Assembly: GCF_040412425.1 (NCBI RefSeq)
Contig: NC_089766.1
Coordinates: 51,010,797-51,074,796 of the forward strand
DNA: 64,000 nucleotides
Direction of reading: 5' to 3'
DNA from: Macrobrachium rosenbergii
Lineage: Eukaryota > Arthropoda > Malacostraca > Decapoda > Palaemonidae
Part shown: piece after piece, positions 27,354-40,625 of the stretch
Layout: every line of letters begins with the position of its first letter
Numbering within the stretch: position 1 is the first letter of the stretch
Notes under the pieces: generated by a model
What the model saw: the letters and a program-made list of their open reading frames with translations, nothing else
Told to the model about the DNA's origin: nothing
The model's database searches: none
Translations under genes and position numbers: made by a program

Positions 27354-27359
27354 AATAAA
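27354..27359 (+). promoter_or_regulatory. Candidate poly(A) signal of gene A
   Basis: AATAAA 340 bases after the gene A stop in AT-rich sequence; the following ~50 bases are T/G-rich. This gives a short 3' UTR and separates gene A from gene B transcriptionally. Confidence 0.55.
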
Positions 27360-27427
27360 TCTGTGTTACATTAATTTGTGTTACATGCAGCTTTACAATT
27401 TAAGTTCTTTCAGCAACCTTCTGCATT

Positions 27428-27690
27428 AGCTGGTCCGCTGGTATAATGATGAGTGTCGTGGCATGCCACTTAGATGTCGCGGGGGTGGCGGCGGTTCGCG
27501 TCTCCCCCAGGGAAATGAAAAATCACTGGCTCTGTATCAAGATCAGTTACTGCTGTAGTGTGGGGTCTGCTGCGGTGGGAGGTTGGAACCAACATTCCCT
27601 GGAAGCATGAATTTCAGGTCAATGGCCCCTTTGGTGTGCTTGTTCCATATAAATAGGTTTCATATACTGAAATATTAGCAATAATAATAG
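27428..27690 (+). mobile_element. SINE-2, full length
   Basis: Same organisation as 23,309-23,552, with an expanded cgcgggggtggcggcggttc around the B box. It lies just downstream of the gene A poly(A) signal. Confidence 0.85.
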
Positions 27691-27986
27691 TGTTTACGTG
27701 CAATCACCTTTTAGGTTCATTCATCATGGTTTTGATCTGTTAATTATCAGTTAAGTTCCGAGCTCAATAATAAATGTTTTTTAAATGGACCTCTCCTCTC
27801 TTCTTTCCTTGTGGCCAGCAGACCAGAGTCTTTTGAATGCATTCTCTGAAGTAGTGACCACCAGGGTCATATAAATGCACAGTTCCTGTTAACTGAGAAC
27901 GATGCTTGTCAGGGATAATTTGAATTTCAATGTTGCCCAGAACAATCTTAATTGCTCTTGACTGACATCTCTGAGGTGGACCAGAC

Positions 27987-28301
27987 CAGTGGTTCTCAAC
28001 CTTTTTTTGGCCCATGCACCCTTTCGCCATATGTCAGAATGTCATTCACCGCCCACCCCTTTCCAAAATTGTCTGCCTCAAAAGGTGCATTTTAAATAAT
28101 ATGCAACAAAATACTAACATAAACACACAAGCCAGCAGAGAGAAAGACCAGCTTGACCTCTTAGTAGCGCGGACTGATGCACACTGCGTTTTGTGTGGTC
28201 CTAGAGCCAGTATGAGCCTGCCAACCTGTGGTCACAGTTCCCTCCCTGAAACTCTGAAATTCCTCCCTAGGAGGAAATTCCCCCCTGGTTGAGAACCACT
28301 G
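27987..28301. mobile_element. hAT-type MITE
   Basis: Inverted ends cagtggttctcaacc / ggttgagaaccactg, flanked by 8-bp copies gaccagac and gactagac (one mismatch). Confidence 0.88.
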
Positions 28302-28805
28302 GACTAGACGATTATTTCTTACTGAGAAAATTTGTGATAATGGATTATTACTCTGAAACCTCATGCTTCATTTGCATACATTCTTTTACATCCAGACGAA
28401 AGAAAATGAAATGTATGAACATGCCTCACAGATAGACTGTCCACGGAAAGAACAATGACAAGACTAACATAATGAAGAAATAAAATACAACGTATAAGAA
28501 GCATATTATTAATAAAATGTAACAATACCACAGAAGATGCTACCAAGATCTCTTTATGATGCAGAACCACCAGTGTCGTTCTCGTAGTTAATCTGTATTT
28601 AAAGCCTAATTAACCTGAAGGAGAGAATATCTTCCATTCTAGTGCACATGACAGTCTGAGCACATTTTAAACGGAATCTGAGCAGAGCATCGAGGAGGCT
28701 CATAGCCTCTTCCAGAGATAAGATTAGACTAATAAGGCCAAGCGCCATCTAAGAGACTCAGGTGTACACTATAGCGAGTGGCCCCATTCTACCTGTGCTG
28801 ATTCC

Positions 28806-29117
28806 CAGTAGGGGGGTTAGTGCCGTCAGTGCACCTCATGCGGTGCACTGTAGGCATTACTTAAGGTTCCTTGCAGCGTCCCTTTGGCCCCCAGCTGCAA
28901 CCCCTTTCGTTCCTTTCACTGTACCTCCTTTCATATTCTCTTTCCTCCATCTTACTTTCCTCAACCCTCTCCTAACAATTGATTCATAGTGACACTACGA
29001 GGTTTTTCTCCTGTTACACCTTTCAAACCTTCTGTCAGTTTCCGTTTCAGCGCTGAATGACCTCATTGGTCCCGGTGCTTGGCCTTTGGCCTAAATTCTG
29101 TATTCAATTCAATACCT
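28806..29117 (+). mobile_element. R320 copy 4
   Basis: Full length, ggggttagtgccgtcagtgc to ggcctaaattctgtattcaa. Confidence 0.92.
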
Positions 29118-29451
29118 GTGCTGATGCGGGAGATAATGAGCCAACACCTTTTATGTTACCTAGAAGGAGGTGCCTAAGACCCATTCACCCACCATCCAAC
29201 ACGTTTGTCTGACCATCAAATCTTAATCTCTCCTTTTAATTCCTATCTCTACTCAGTCGACTGCTACGAGATCTCTTCGTGCCTTGGGTCCTCTCGCCAC
29301 TCTCGACAGTCTGCGATGTTAATCCTTGAGCCTGAATAAGTGTTAAACAGGCATTTACATAATTTCTGCATCTTCTGTCCACAGAAAGCGTCCCTCGCTC
29401 TCAAAAGTTTATTTGTAAACATCTTCTTTACATTAATGAATAACTTTTTAT

Positions 29452-29744
<293 letters not shown>

Positions 29745-29978
29745 CTGAGGGTTTTGTTTTTATTTAGGGCTGGGGACGTAAAATCTACTATGGGTCACGT
29801 TCCAGATCTGTGTAAATGTCATGGCCCTCTGTGTCTAATAGAATCTCCACTGAAATATATGAAACCAAATTTACCTTCCCACAATCTCAGCTGCTGGGAG
29901 TTCTCTTATCTGAACTCGTTTCCATTGTGTATGAATTCTGTAAATGCGTGAGATACGCCCATGAGCTGAGAGATTTGA

Positions 29979-29979
<1 letters not shown>

Positions 29980-30036
<57 letters not shown>

Positions 30037-30127
30037 ATCTATGTAATCATGCTTTGCAAGTTTATGACTTGTTTCACATGACTAGTTACTGCTACTAATA
30101 CTACTATTACCAATACTACTACTACTG

Positions 30128-30219
<92 letters not shown>
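29980..30219. repeat. (ATT)n, (ACT)n and (AAT)n microsatellites
   Basis: ATT 29,980-30,033; ACT 30,100-30,160; AAT 30,160-30,219. Confidence 0.92.
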
Positions 30220-30504
30220 GACAACAGGAAAACAGTAACAATCCCTTGGAAAGCCCAGAAAATCAAGGAAAGTCAAAATATTCGTTCTAATATCTGAATT
30301 ATCTACCTGTGTCAAGTCACAGCTCATTCTCAACGGTAATCAGATAATAAAATGATCAGATCTGCAGACTTTCCTCTTCTCTGATCATTCTCAGTGATAG
30401 ATGTGGCAACGTGGAATAGTCTTGCAGAAGCAGTAAAAAGTTGTATAGTCCAACGTTTTTGATAATATCCTTTATTTCAGCTCAGGGCCATATACCCGGA
30501 ATGT

Positions 30505-30507
<3 letters not shown>

Positions 30508-30597
<90 letters not shown>
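30508..30597. repeat. (AT)n microsatellite
   Basis: About 45 AT units. Confidence 0.95.
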
Positions 30598-30599
<2 letters not shown>

Positions 30600-30765
30600 G
30601 TAGATACACGAGATAACATGATAAAGATGCTAATTGGCAATATCCACACAGTTGCTGAAGAAGTAGAGTAAATAGTATTCACAGTAATGCTAATGACAGC
30701 ACTAATATGGAGAATAATAGTAAAGAAAATATTAAAAATAATAACAATTTAAAAACAAGTAAAAT

Positions 30766-31156
30766 ATGCGCCGGAGTTTCTTCGGCTCAATCGAGTTTTC
30801 TGTATAGGTGGTACAACGTATAATCAAGGCCACCGAAAATAGATCTATCTTTTGGTGGTCTAGGTATAATGCTGTATGAACCCCGGCCCATGAAACTTTC
30901 AGCCACGGTCCGGTGGTGGCCTATCCCATATCGTTGTCTAAAGCACGATCATGGCTAACTTTAGCATTAAATCAAATAAAAACTAATGAAGCTAGAGGGC
31001 TGCAATTTGATATGTTTGATGATTGGAGGGTGAATGATCAAGATACCAATTTGCAGCCCTCTAGCCTAAGTAGTTTTTAAGATTTGAGGGCGGACAGAAA
31101 AAGTGCGGACGGACGGACAAAGCCATCTCAATAGTTTTCTTTTACAGAAAACTAAA
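30766..31156 (+). mobile_element. MITE-380, full length
   Basis: Starts aaaatatgcgccggagtttc / cgagttttctgtatagg, has tcggtggtcta-type and ccggtggtggcctatccc blocks, the inner gctagagggctgcaatttg palindrome and a palindromic end agttttcttttacagaaaac. No coding capacity. Confidence 0.92.
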
Positions 31157-31649
31157 AACAGATTGCATACAATTAATTTCCAGCTAGAGATCTCATGTGG
31201 TTACAGAAATCAAGTCCAGAAGCCTGAATACGAAAATTAAAAAAAAAAAAGTATTTGAATTGCGGTTGGTACCCCTGATTAATCTAATCTTTCCACAAGT
31301 GCGGCAGCGTTGGCATTCCTGACTAATCTAATCAATCATCTGATAAATCCAAAGGTAAAGTTACTCTTTAATTGGTCAGTGTTCTTTTGAACGCAGTCAG
31401 CGTCCTTCGCAGGTCTTCATAAAATCAATCATTCTGTCATATTTCGAAGTGTCACATCACAGTGCAGATGGTGCTTCATGGGAATTCATCAACCCCAGTT
31501 CGACGGTGAAACAGAAGTCATGAACGCTGGTTAAATAAGACAACTTGAACTCGTCATCCTTCAGTGGAAGTCCCCAGCTCATTCACAAGTGAGTCAAATA
31601 AAAACTGGATCGTGCGAGATCTTATAACGCCGTGTAAGTTGTTTCGTCG

Positions 31650-32500
31650 CCTTTCTTTTTTAAAGGTATCTGAAAGAAAGGTGTTGGTTCATCACCTTTC
31701 TTTTTTAAAGATATCTGAAAGAAAGGTGTTGTTTCATCACCTTTCTTTTTTAAAGGTATCTGAAAGAAAGGTGTTGTTTCATCACCTTTCTTTTTTAGAG
31801 ATATCTGAAAGAAAGGTGTTGCTTCGTCACCTTTCTTTTTTAAAGGTATCTGAAAGAAAGGGGTTGTTTCATCACCTTTCTTTCATAAAGATGTCTGAAA
31901 GAAAGGTGTTGTTTCATCACCTTTCTTTTTTAAAGATATCTGAAAGAATGGTGTTGTTCATCACCTTTCTTTCATAAAGATACTCGAAAGATAGGTGTTG
32001 TTTCATCACCTTTCTTTCATAAAGATGCCTGAAAGAAAGTTATCTGAAAGAAAAATGTTGTTTCATCATTTTTCTTTCATAAAGATATCTGAAAGAAAGG
32101 TGTTGTTTCATCACTTTTTTTATAAAGATATCTGAAAGTTGTGTTTTCATCACCCTTCTTTCATAAAGATACCTGAAAGAAAGTTGTTGTTTCATCGCCT
32201 TTCTTTCATAAAGATACCTGAAAGAAAGTTGTTGTTTCATCACCTTTTTTTTTAAAGATACCTGAAAGAAAGTTCCTGTTTCATCACCTTCCTTTTTTTA
32301 AAGATACCTGAAAGAAAGTTGTTGTTTCATCGCCTTTCTTTCATAAAGATACCTGAAAAAAAGTTGTTGTTTCATCACCTTTCTTTCATAAAGATACCCG
32401 AAAGAAAGTTGTTGTTTCATCGCCTTTCTTTCATAAAGATACCCGAAAGAAAGTTGTTGTTTCATCGCCTTTCTTTCATAAAGATACCGAGAAGAAAGTT
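31650..32500 (+). repeat. 45-bp minisatellite, ~19 copies
   Basis: Unit: gaaagaaaggtgttgtttca / tcacctttctttcataaaga / tatct. 45 is a multiple of 3, so it reads as 15-aa repeats (ISERKVLFHHLSFLK); no start, splice or domain context supports translation. Confidence 0.95.
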
Positions 32501-32959
32501 GATAAAGATATCTGCAAGAGAAACAGAAGTAAAAGACATCATGAAACAGTAATGAGCATCAATACCAAAGACAACTTGATCAACTTCTACCTTATTTTAC
32601 CATCCAATTTTCCCAAATGAAAACCAGCCAAGGTTTTCTTAGCTTTTCAAGAACTACATCGGAAATCGACAGTACCTTTGCTTTTGAATACCTTGGTTAC
32701 GGAGGGAACCTGATTTTTCATATCCGTTGAATGCGTTGCCACATCCCAGTCGACCCTGTGACACCCATTTGGGCACCCCTTCCCACATCTCCTGCGTAGT
32801 ACGCTGTTAACATTAATATCTGACCGGTAATCTTTCATCACCATTTTATTCACAGTATGTATACTGTGTATATGTATATATATATACACACACACATATA
32901 TATATAGAGAGAGAGAGCCAGTAAGTAATCCCATAAAAGACCCGATATTTTCTCTGCAG

Positions 32960-32994
32960 GTCCAGACCATCTCAGCCTCTGATCTTCAGCGAAG
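32960..32994 (+). other. Gene B 5' UTR part of exon 1
   Basis: Acceptor ttttctctgcag ends at 32959, and 35 untranslated bases lead to gaagATG. At least one upstream non-coding exon and the promoter therefore lie elsewhere, not located here. Confidence 0.6.
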
Positions 32995-33111
32995 ATGAGT
33001 ACGCTCTCTCATCAGCCTGCGCAGAAACCGCCTCCCCCTCACGCCATCTCTCTCATTCTCAGCAACGAGGAGAACGAAAATGTCTTCAGAGCTTTGCAGC
33101 CGAGATGTCAG
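32995..33111 (+). CDS. WASp: Gene B exon 1 (WH1 part 1)
   Basis: 39 codons, ending phase 0 before donor gtaggc. Contains QKPPPPH and then [20 protein letters not shown], matching the WASP start LLT..EN..LF..LG.KC. Confidence 0.9.
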
Positions 33112-33163
33112 GTAGGCCAAAGTCGAGGGGAGTTTGTTCTTGAAATTTCATTTCTTTCTCCTC

Positions 33164-33225
<62 letters not shown>

Positions 33226-36200
33226 AGAATACGATCCCTATTTATACGGAACAAGCCGAAAGGGGCCACTTCCAAAGAATATTAAGGTGTTCATGAGTAA
33301 GGTGTAAGAGGAAGTAAAGGGAAATACGGAAAGAAGAGATCCCAATAATTAAAAAAAAAATATATTAATAAATTAATAAAACGATAAAAATGTATTAAAA
33401 TCCAAGGAGAACTGTATTGGGTAGTAATGCATTGCATCTTCGCTTGAACTTCTGAAGAAGTTCCAATTGCACGACATCCTCAGAAGGGAGGCTGTTCCAC
33501 AGTCCCACGGTGTGAGGAATAAAGGACCTCTGGAACTGAGAAGTTCGACAGCGAGGTACAAGAAAGCATTTACGTTTTTAGTGTTCTGTAAAAGAAAACT
33601 ATTGAGATGGCTTTGTCTGTCCGTCCGCAATTTTTCTGTCCGCCCTCAGATCTTGAAAACTACTGAGGCTAGAGGGCTGCAAATTGGTATGTTGCTCACC
33701 CACCCTCCAATCATCAAACATACCAGATTGCAGCCTTCTAGCCTCAGTAGTTTTTATTTTATTTAAGGTTAAGGTTAGCCATGGATCATGCATCTGGCAG
33801 CGCTTTCCGGAGGCGTCGGTGGCGCACTTTCACTTGACCGCATCTGGGGAGCAACTGAGCGATAAGAGTTTCATACAGCATTATACGATGTACAGAAAAC
33901 TCGATTGCGCCGAAGAAACTTTGGCGTATTTTTTACTTGTTTTTTACTTTGTGTTTTAACGAAATAAAAAAGAAAATGTTTAAGAAGCTCCATCTTATCT
34001 TTCATCATAACTGAATATAAGTTTGACAGTTTTTTTTTTATCTTTCATCAAAGACTGATAAATCTTACTTCATATAATATCATTTGATGTAGTTGAAAAT
34101 AAATTACTTTTTTGAGGTCTCTTCATAATCTTTTTTTCCTTGACTTTCATGGATGAAGTTTCTTCGGCGGAACGAGTTTTCTGTACAGTGTATAATGCTG
34201 TATGAAAATCTCACCCGAGGACCATGAAACTTTCACCCACGCCCCGGTGGTGGCCTGTGTTGTTGGGTACCTATAGTGGTGTCAGACGCACTATCATGGC
34301 TAACTTTAACCATATAAATAAAATAAAAACTACTGAGGCTAGAGGGCTACAATTTGGAACGTTTGATGATTGGAGGGTGGACGATCAACATACCAATTTG
34401 CAGCCCTCTAGCCTCAGCAGTTTTTAAGATCTGAGGGCGGACAGAATAAAGTGCGGACGGACAAACACATAGCCATCTCATAGTTTCCTTTTACAGGAAA
34501 CTAAAAAGCATTTTGCATTTATGACTGACAGCTGATTTCCCGGGTGTGTTGTATGGTTTTATTCGAATTTATGCTCGCAAACCAGATATAAAGCATCTTA
34601 CTTTTATTTGTTAATATATACATTAAAATATTCATTCATCATGTTACAAAAATTTATTCTTTTACTATTTATTGATAATATATAGTTAGTTTAATCATTA
34701 GATTTTTTGGGGTAAACATGGCAGTCTTTTTCAGATATACAATGTATTTTTGTTATTGTTTCTTGATAACGAAAGATAATGTCCGTAGACAATATGATTC
34801 GTCTGACAGACTCTTTGTATCAGTTCCGATGACAAATCGTAAATCATAATATCAGGAAAATCAAAGCTTTGCAAGAGATAAGATTCTGCTCTATTCTTGG
34901 AATTGCGTTAAACGAGCTTATTGGCGTATGCTACGCGCGCTGGAACCCGGTGCCGTTGTCTACCATACCCTTCCGATCCCCTACCTACCCTGCCCCCACC
35001 CGGGGCGAACAAATAGGTTTGCAGGAGGAGGGTGGACGTCTCCCCTACCCTCCTGATCGCCTACTTAACCCGCTGCCACCCCTACCTACCCCCCCCCCTG
35101 GGGCGGATAAACCGGTTTGCAGGGGGTGGGTGGCTGTGTCATATCTCCCCTACTGTCACCCAGGGAGGACAAGCAAGACCCACTCGGATTTTATTATTAT
35201 AGATAGATAGATATCCTACTATTTCCACTGACAGGTCCGTTTTCAATTAATAAAGCACTGGATGTCGCCATGAAGTGGGCACTCAATCACATATTTTAAC
35301 TTCTATTTGCTTGAAAATTCTTTTACTCAGCCAATGTTATTTTTCAGTCTCAAGCCACAGCCGTCGTCGAAGTGTATTTCACTATGGCTGCAAATCCTCA
35401 GGTTTGGAGCAAACTTGGCGTTGGCATTGCAGCTTTCGTCAAGGACAACAGCCGGAGGTCTTATTTCATACAGGTATGCATCTAAACTTCATCTTTATTC
35501 TACAGAATGTTCATTATATCTCATTTAAACTTCGTCTTTGTTCTACAGACAGTTCATTGTATCTCATTTAAATTTTATCTTTATTCTATGGAATGTTCAT
35601 TATATATATATCTCATTTAAACCTCGTCTTTATTCTACAAAATGTTCATTGTATTTCATTTGAACTTCCTCTTTATTCTACAGAATGTTCATTATATCTC
35701 ATTTAAACTTCATCTTTATTCTAAATAATGTTCATTATATCTCGTTTAAACTTCACCTTTATTCTACAGAATGTTCATTATATCTCATTTAAACTTCCTC
35801 TTTTTTCTACAGAATGTTCATCATAGCTCATTGAAACTTCCTCTTTATTCTACAGAATGTTCATCATAGCTCATTGAAACTTCATCTTTATTCTACAGAA
35901 TGTTCATTATATCTCACTGAAACTTCGTCTTTATTCTACAGAATGTTCATTATATCTCATTGAAACTTCGTCTTTATTCTACAGAATGTTCACTATATCT
36001 CATTGAAACTTCATCTTTATTCTACAGAATGTTCACTACATCTCATTTAAACTCATCTTTATTCTACAGAATGTTCATTATATCTCATTTAAACTTCATC
36101 TTTATTCTACAGAATGTTCATTATATCTCATTTAAACTTCTTATTTATTCTACAGAATGTTCATTATATCTAATTTAAACTTCATCTTTATTCTACGTGT

Positions 36201-39156
36201 TCATTATATCTCATTTAAACTTCTTATTTATTCTACAGAATGTTCATTATATCTCATTTAAACTTCATCTTTATTCTACAGAATGTTCATTATATCTCAT
36301 TTAAACTTATCTTTACTCTACAGAATGTTCATTATATATCTCATGTTCCTTTCCTTAGTATTTTGAGTTGTGTGTTTGTGGCTGACTAATCTAATGATTA
36401 TCTCTTCCTCATTATGCGCCCCTACCTGCAGGAACCTCCTGCTGTCCCAGTTACCCAATACTTGCATGCCTAAAAATTTTGTATATTCCTCATTGCTACT
36501 TACATATTGAGTGATTTATGGATTACATAAACGAATAAGAATATTTCTCTGCTGGAGAACAAGTCTGTAAATATGTTTATATTATTACTATTCAAAAACT
36601 TCTTCCAGTTTTCTTCTGAAGATGGAAAGAGAAACCCACAAGATTCCTGTATATAACTTGTTTACCTGTAAATATTTACATATTACCTGAATCTCGAGTA
36701 CTTTCAGGTCCTAACTGTGACCCTTTTTCAAGAGATGTGAAGTTGGTCAGGCTGGTTCAAGGCCCAGCAATCTTCTGGAACTTCTCTCTCTGTGCTGTCA
36801 TTTATATGATGGCCGTCCTGGTTTCCATTCTCTTGAGAGTTGTTAATCTCCTCCTGTCGGTCTGATATCCTGATCTGATGGTCAGTGGGATTAACCCTGT
36901 GGTAAATGAGTGGTCACCATCGGTCTGTTGGCCAGGAGACCTAACCTCCAGGTCAGAAGGGCCGATCTTAGCTTCTTTTAATATTAAATAAGTGTCTTCC
37001 TTGAGTTTCAAATTATGTGTTAGTGATACTTATTTTACGTTTGAGGGACAAGTATACAAAGAGAAATATGGAGTAGCTATGGGGTCCTCATTATCACCAA
37101 TACTCGCTAATATCTATACGGAATATTTTGAGACCAATCTAGTTCCTAATATTAATGTCCCTAACTTAAAACTGAAAGGTTGGTGGAGATATGTGGATGA
37201 TATTTTTCCCATTCTGCAGGGTGATGAAAGTGAAATAGAAACTTTTCTAGACGAACTCAGTAGTTTTGATAACAACATCCAAATCACTCTAGAGAAAACT
37301 AACAACAATAAACTACCCTTTTTAGACATCCTGATAGAAAGGAAAGAAATTATGAATTCAGCACATATAGAAAGCCCGCACACACACAAACTCGTATATT
37401 CATTTCTTCTCTTTTCATAGTCATGATATAAAAATGGGTGTTCTAGCAGGTTTATTTCTTAGGGCAATGAGAACGTGTGACCCTTGTAAGATGGATAAAG
37501 AAATAAATTACATTGATAAAAGCTTTGACACATTAGCATACCCGGAATGGTTCAGAAAAAGGGCACTCAACAAAGCTAGGAGGATTTTTTTACAGGGAAA
37601 ATGCAGAGAGTACATGGGATACAGAAAACAAGAAAATAGTTTCCCTCCCTTATATGCCTAAAATGAAACAAATTACATCAAAAATGAAAAGAAATCAAAT
37701 ATAAATTTGTGTATACCTTTGACAACACCGTAAAAAACAAAGTATGTAAAAATAAATTAGAAGGAGAAGACAGTAATGCAGATGAGATAGTTGGGTATAC
37801 ATAATTAATGGCAACAATTGTGGAGATAAATATGTGGGTGAAACAGGTAGAAGAATAAGGACTAGAATCCAGGAACACAGAAGGGCAGCACAGCTCAACT
37901 CACAGGACCATAGGATGGATTTTAAAAACAGTAGGCTTATATACAAAAGCAATAACATCAGTCATGGGAGGGTGGTGGAAGGGGCACTCATCAGAGAGAT
38001 TAAAGTGATAGAAGGAAACAAAGGATTTACCTCAGAAGATCCCATAAGCCGAGCTTTAATATTAAAAGAAGCTAAGATCGACCCTTCTGGCCTGGAGGTT
38101 AGGTCTCCTGTCCAACAGACCGATGGTGACCACTCACTTACCACAAGGGTTAATCCCACTGACAATCAGATCAGGATATCAGGCCAACAGGAGGGGATTA
38201 ACAACTCTCAAGAGAATGGAAACCAGGACAGCCATCATATAACTGACAGCACAGAGAGAAGTTCCAGAAGATTGCTGGGCCTTGAACCAGCCTGACCACC
38301 TTCACATCTCTTGAAAAAGGGTCACAGTTAGGACCTGAAAGTACTCGAGATTCAAGTAATATGTAAATATTTACAGGTAAACAAGTTATACACAGAAATC
38401 TTGTGGCTGATGAGTCTCAGCAGGTAGGGTCGCACTGGTTTGGTGTTAGTCACAGAATAGACTACACAGTTTAGGCCAAAAGCCAAGAGCTGGCACCTAT
38501 GAGGTCATTCAGCGCTGAAACTGAAACTGACACTTAGAAGGGTTGAAAGGTGTAAAAGGAGGAACCCCTCACAGTTGCACTAGAAAACAACTGTTAGGAG
38601 AGGGTTGAGGAAAGCCAGATGGAAGAAAGAGAATAAGAGCGGAGGTACAGTAAAAGGAACGAAAGGGGGTTGCAGCTAAGGGCCATGGAAGGGACGCTGC
38701 AGAGAACCTCAGTAGTGCCTACAGTGCCTACATCAGTTGCAATGGGCTCTAGTCACGGTCTCCCTTACATTCATTAATAAACGATAGTCATACGTTCGAA
38801 CTGGTCTCGAGGCCAAAGCCATACGAACTGCTGAATGAGAAGAAACATGTTCATTCCCGGTTTCATTATTTTTGTTTGGTTCTGTACAGGTATTCGATGT
38901 TGAAGTCTGCACTCAACAGACGCACAATCTGCCGCCCTTGTTGATGGAGCAGGAGATTTATAGAGAGTTTATTTACACTGTGTCTAAAGAATCTTTCCAT
39001 CAGTTTGAGGGAGATGTGAGTATACAACTAATAATTATTATCTTCTGAAGGAAAGCAACTTAACTTATTTCAAAGATCTCAGTTAAGAAATACTTACTTC
39101 CACAAAATTATACTTCAAGCTGCAGAGGTAATTTATATATAGCTACAAATAATTGG

Positions 39157-39216
<60 letters not shown>

Positions 39217-39324
39217 GGTGAAGAAATCCACAAAGGTGTAAAAGTATATATGTATTAGATATACAGTTTATACAAAAGAGAGCTTTCGAGAACATACTCG
39301 AGAAGGTTCTCGAAAGCTCATGTT

Positions 39325-39422
<98 letters not shown>

Positions 39423-39424
39423 TG

Positions 39425-39512
<88 letters not shown>

Positions 39513-40564
39513 CTGTATATTACACACCCACGCACACATATATGAGTATATATTACATTTTCATCGCTGTGAGTTTCTTCACCATTTTAGTAACTCATGC
39601 TATTACGAGATTTTTTATTTATTATTGTTGTTATATTACATCAGATTCAAAAGCCAATAATGAAATTAATAATCGTTTCATATTGCTCTTTTTAAAACGA
39701 AATACAGGAAAGAATTATTGGATTGAATTTCGCAGACGATGAAGAAGCTTGGTTATTCAGCACAGCTGTCCAGAATCTCCTGACCGGGAGGCAGAGGAGG
39801 CGAGACGGTAAATAAAAACGCATATTTGGTTACAGGCGCTCCTCTACTTACGAACTTTCAACTTACGAACTTTCAGAGATACGAGCAACCGTAATTGTAA
39901 ATGAAAACTATTTTATTGCATTATTATTCTAATTTTATTAAAATATTTAGGTTTTATATATCATTCGTATTAATAAAATATTTTATAAAATACAGTACAG
40001 TATTAGTATTGTGTTTTATTATGAAAAAACTCAAACAGTACTGTGCGTATTGACTGTGCATATCAAAGCGGACTTACGAACAGACCAAGATACGCGCAGC
40101 CGTTCTGAAAGTAACTTATTTGTAAGTAGAGGAGCATCTGTATTTTGAACATAGTTTCGGAAATTAACTTCTTTCGTTCTCCGTTCCTATTCTCTTTCTT
40201 CGATCTGACTTTCCACCCTCTCTTAACAATTGTTTCGTGGTGGAACTGCGAGGTTTTCCTCCTGTTACACCTTTCAGACCTTCTTATTGTCAATTTCCCT
40301 TTCAGAGCTGAACGACCTCATAGGTCCCAGCACTTGGCCTTAGGCCTAAATTTCATATTCTACTCCAGGGAATGGCCGTAGATCATTTAGCAGGAGAAAA
40401 TGTCTGTAAATACTATCATATTGGTATTGCAAGAGGCTCGATTTCTCTCTTAGCGTGACCCGTACGGAGTATTGATTGCGGTTTACTTTTCAGTCACCAC
40501 CAATTATTATATCTCTATGATTCTGTCTGACCAGCAATCATGAAAAAAATGATCAGTGCCTAAC

Positions 40565-40625
<61 letters not shown>

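Larger units (their letters stand above)
36636..38406 (+). mobile_element. Penelope-like element with inverted terminal arms (decayed)
   Basis: Left arm 36,636-36,988 is the inverted copy of 38,055-38,406; between the arms lie RT and GIY-YIG endonuclease remnants in plus orientation. This inverted pseudo-LTR layout is known for Penelope elements. Located in intron 2 of gene B. Confidence 0.88.
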
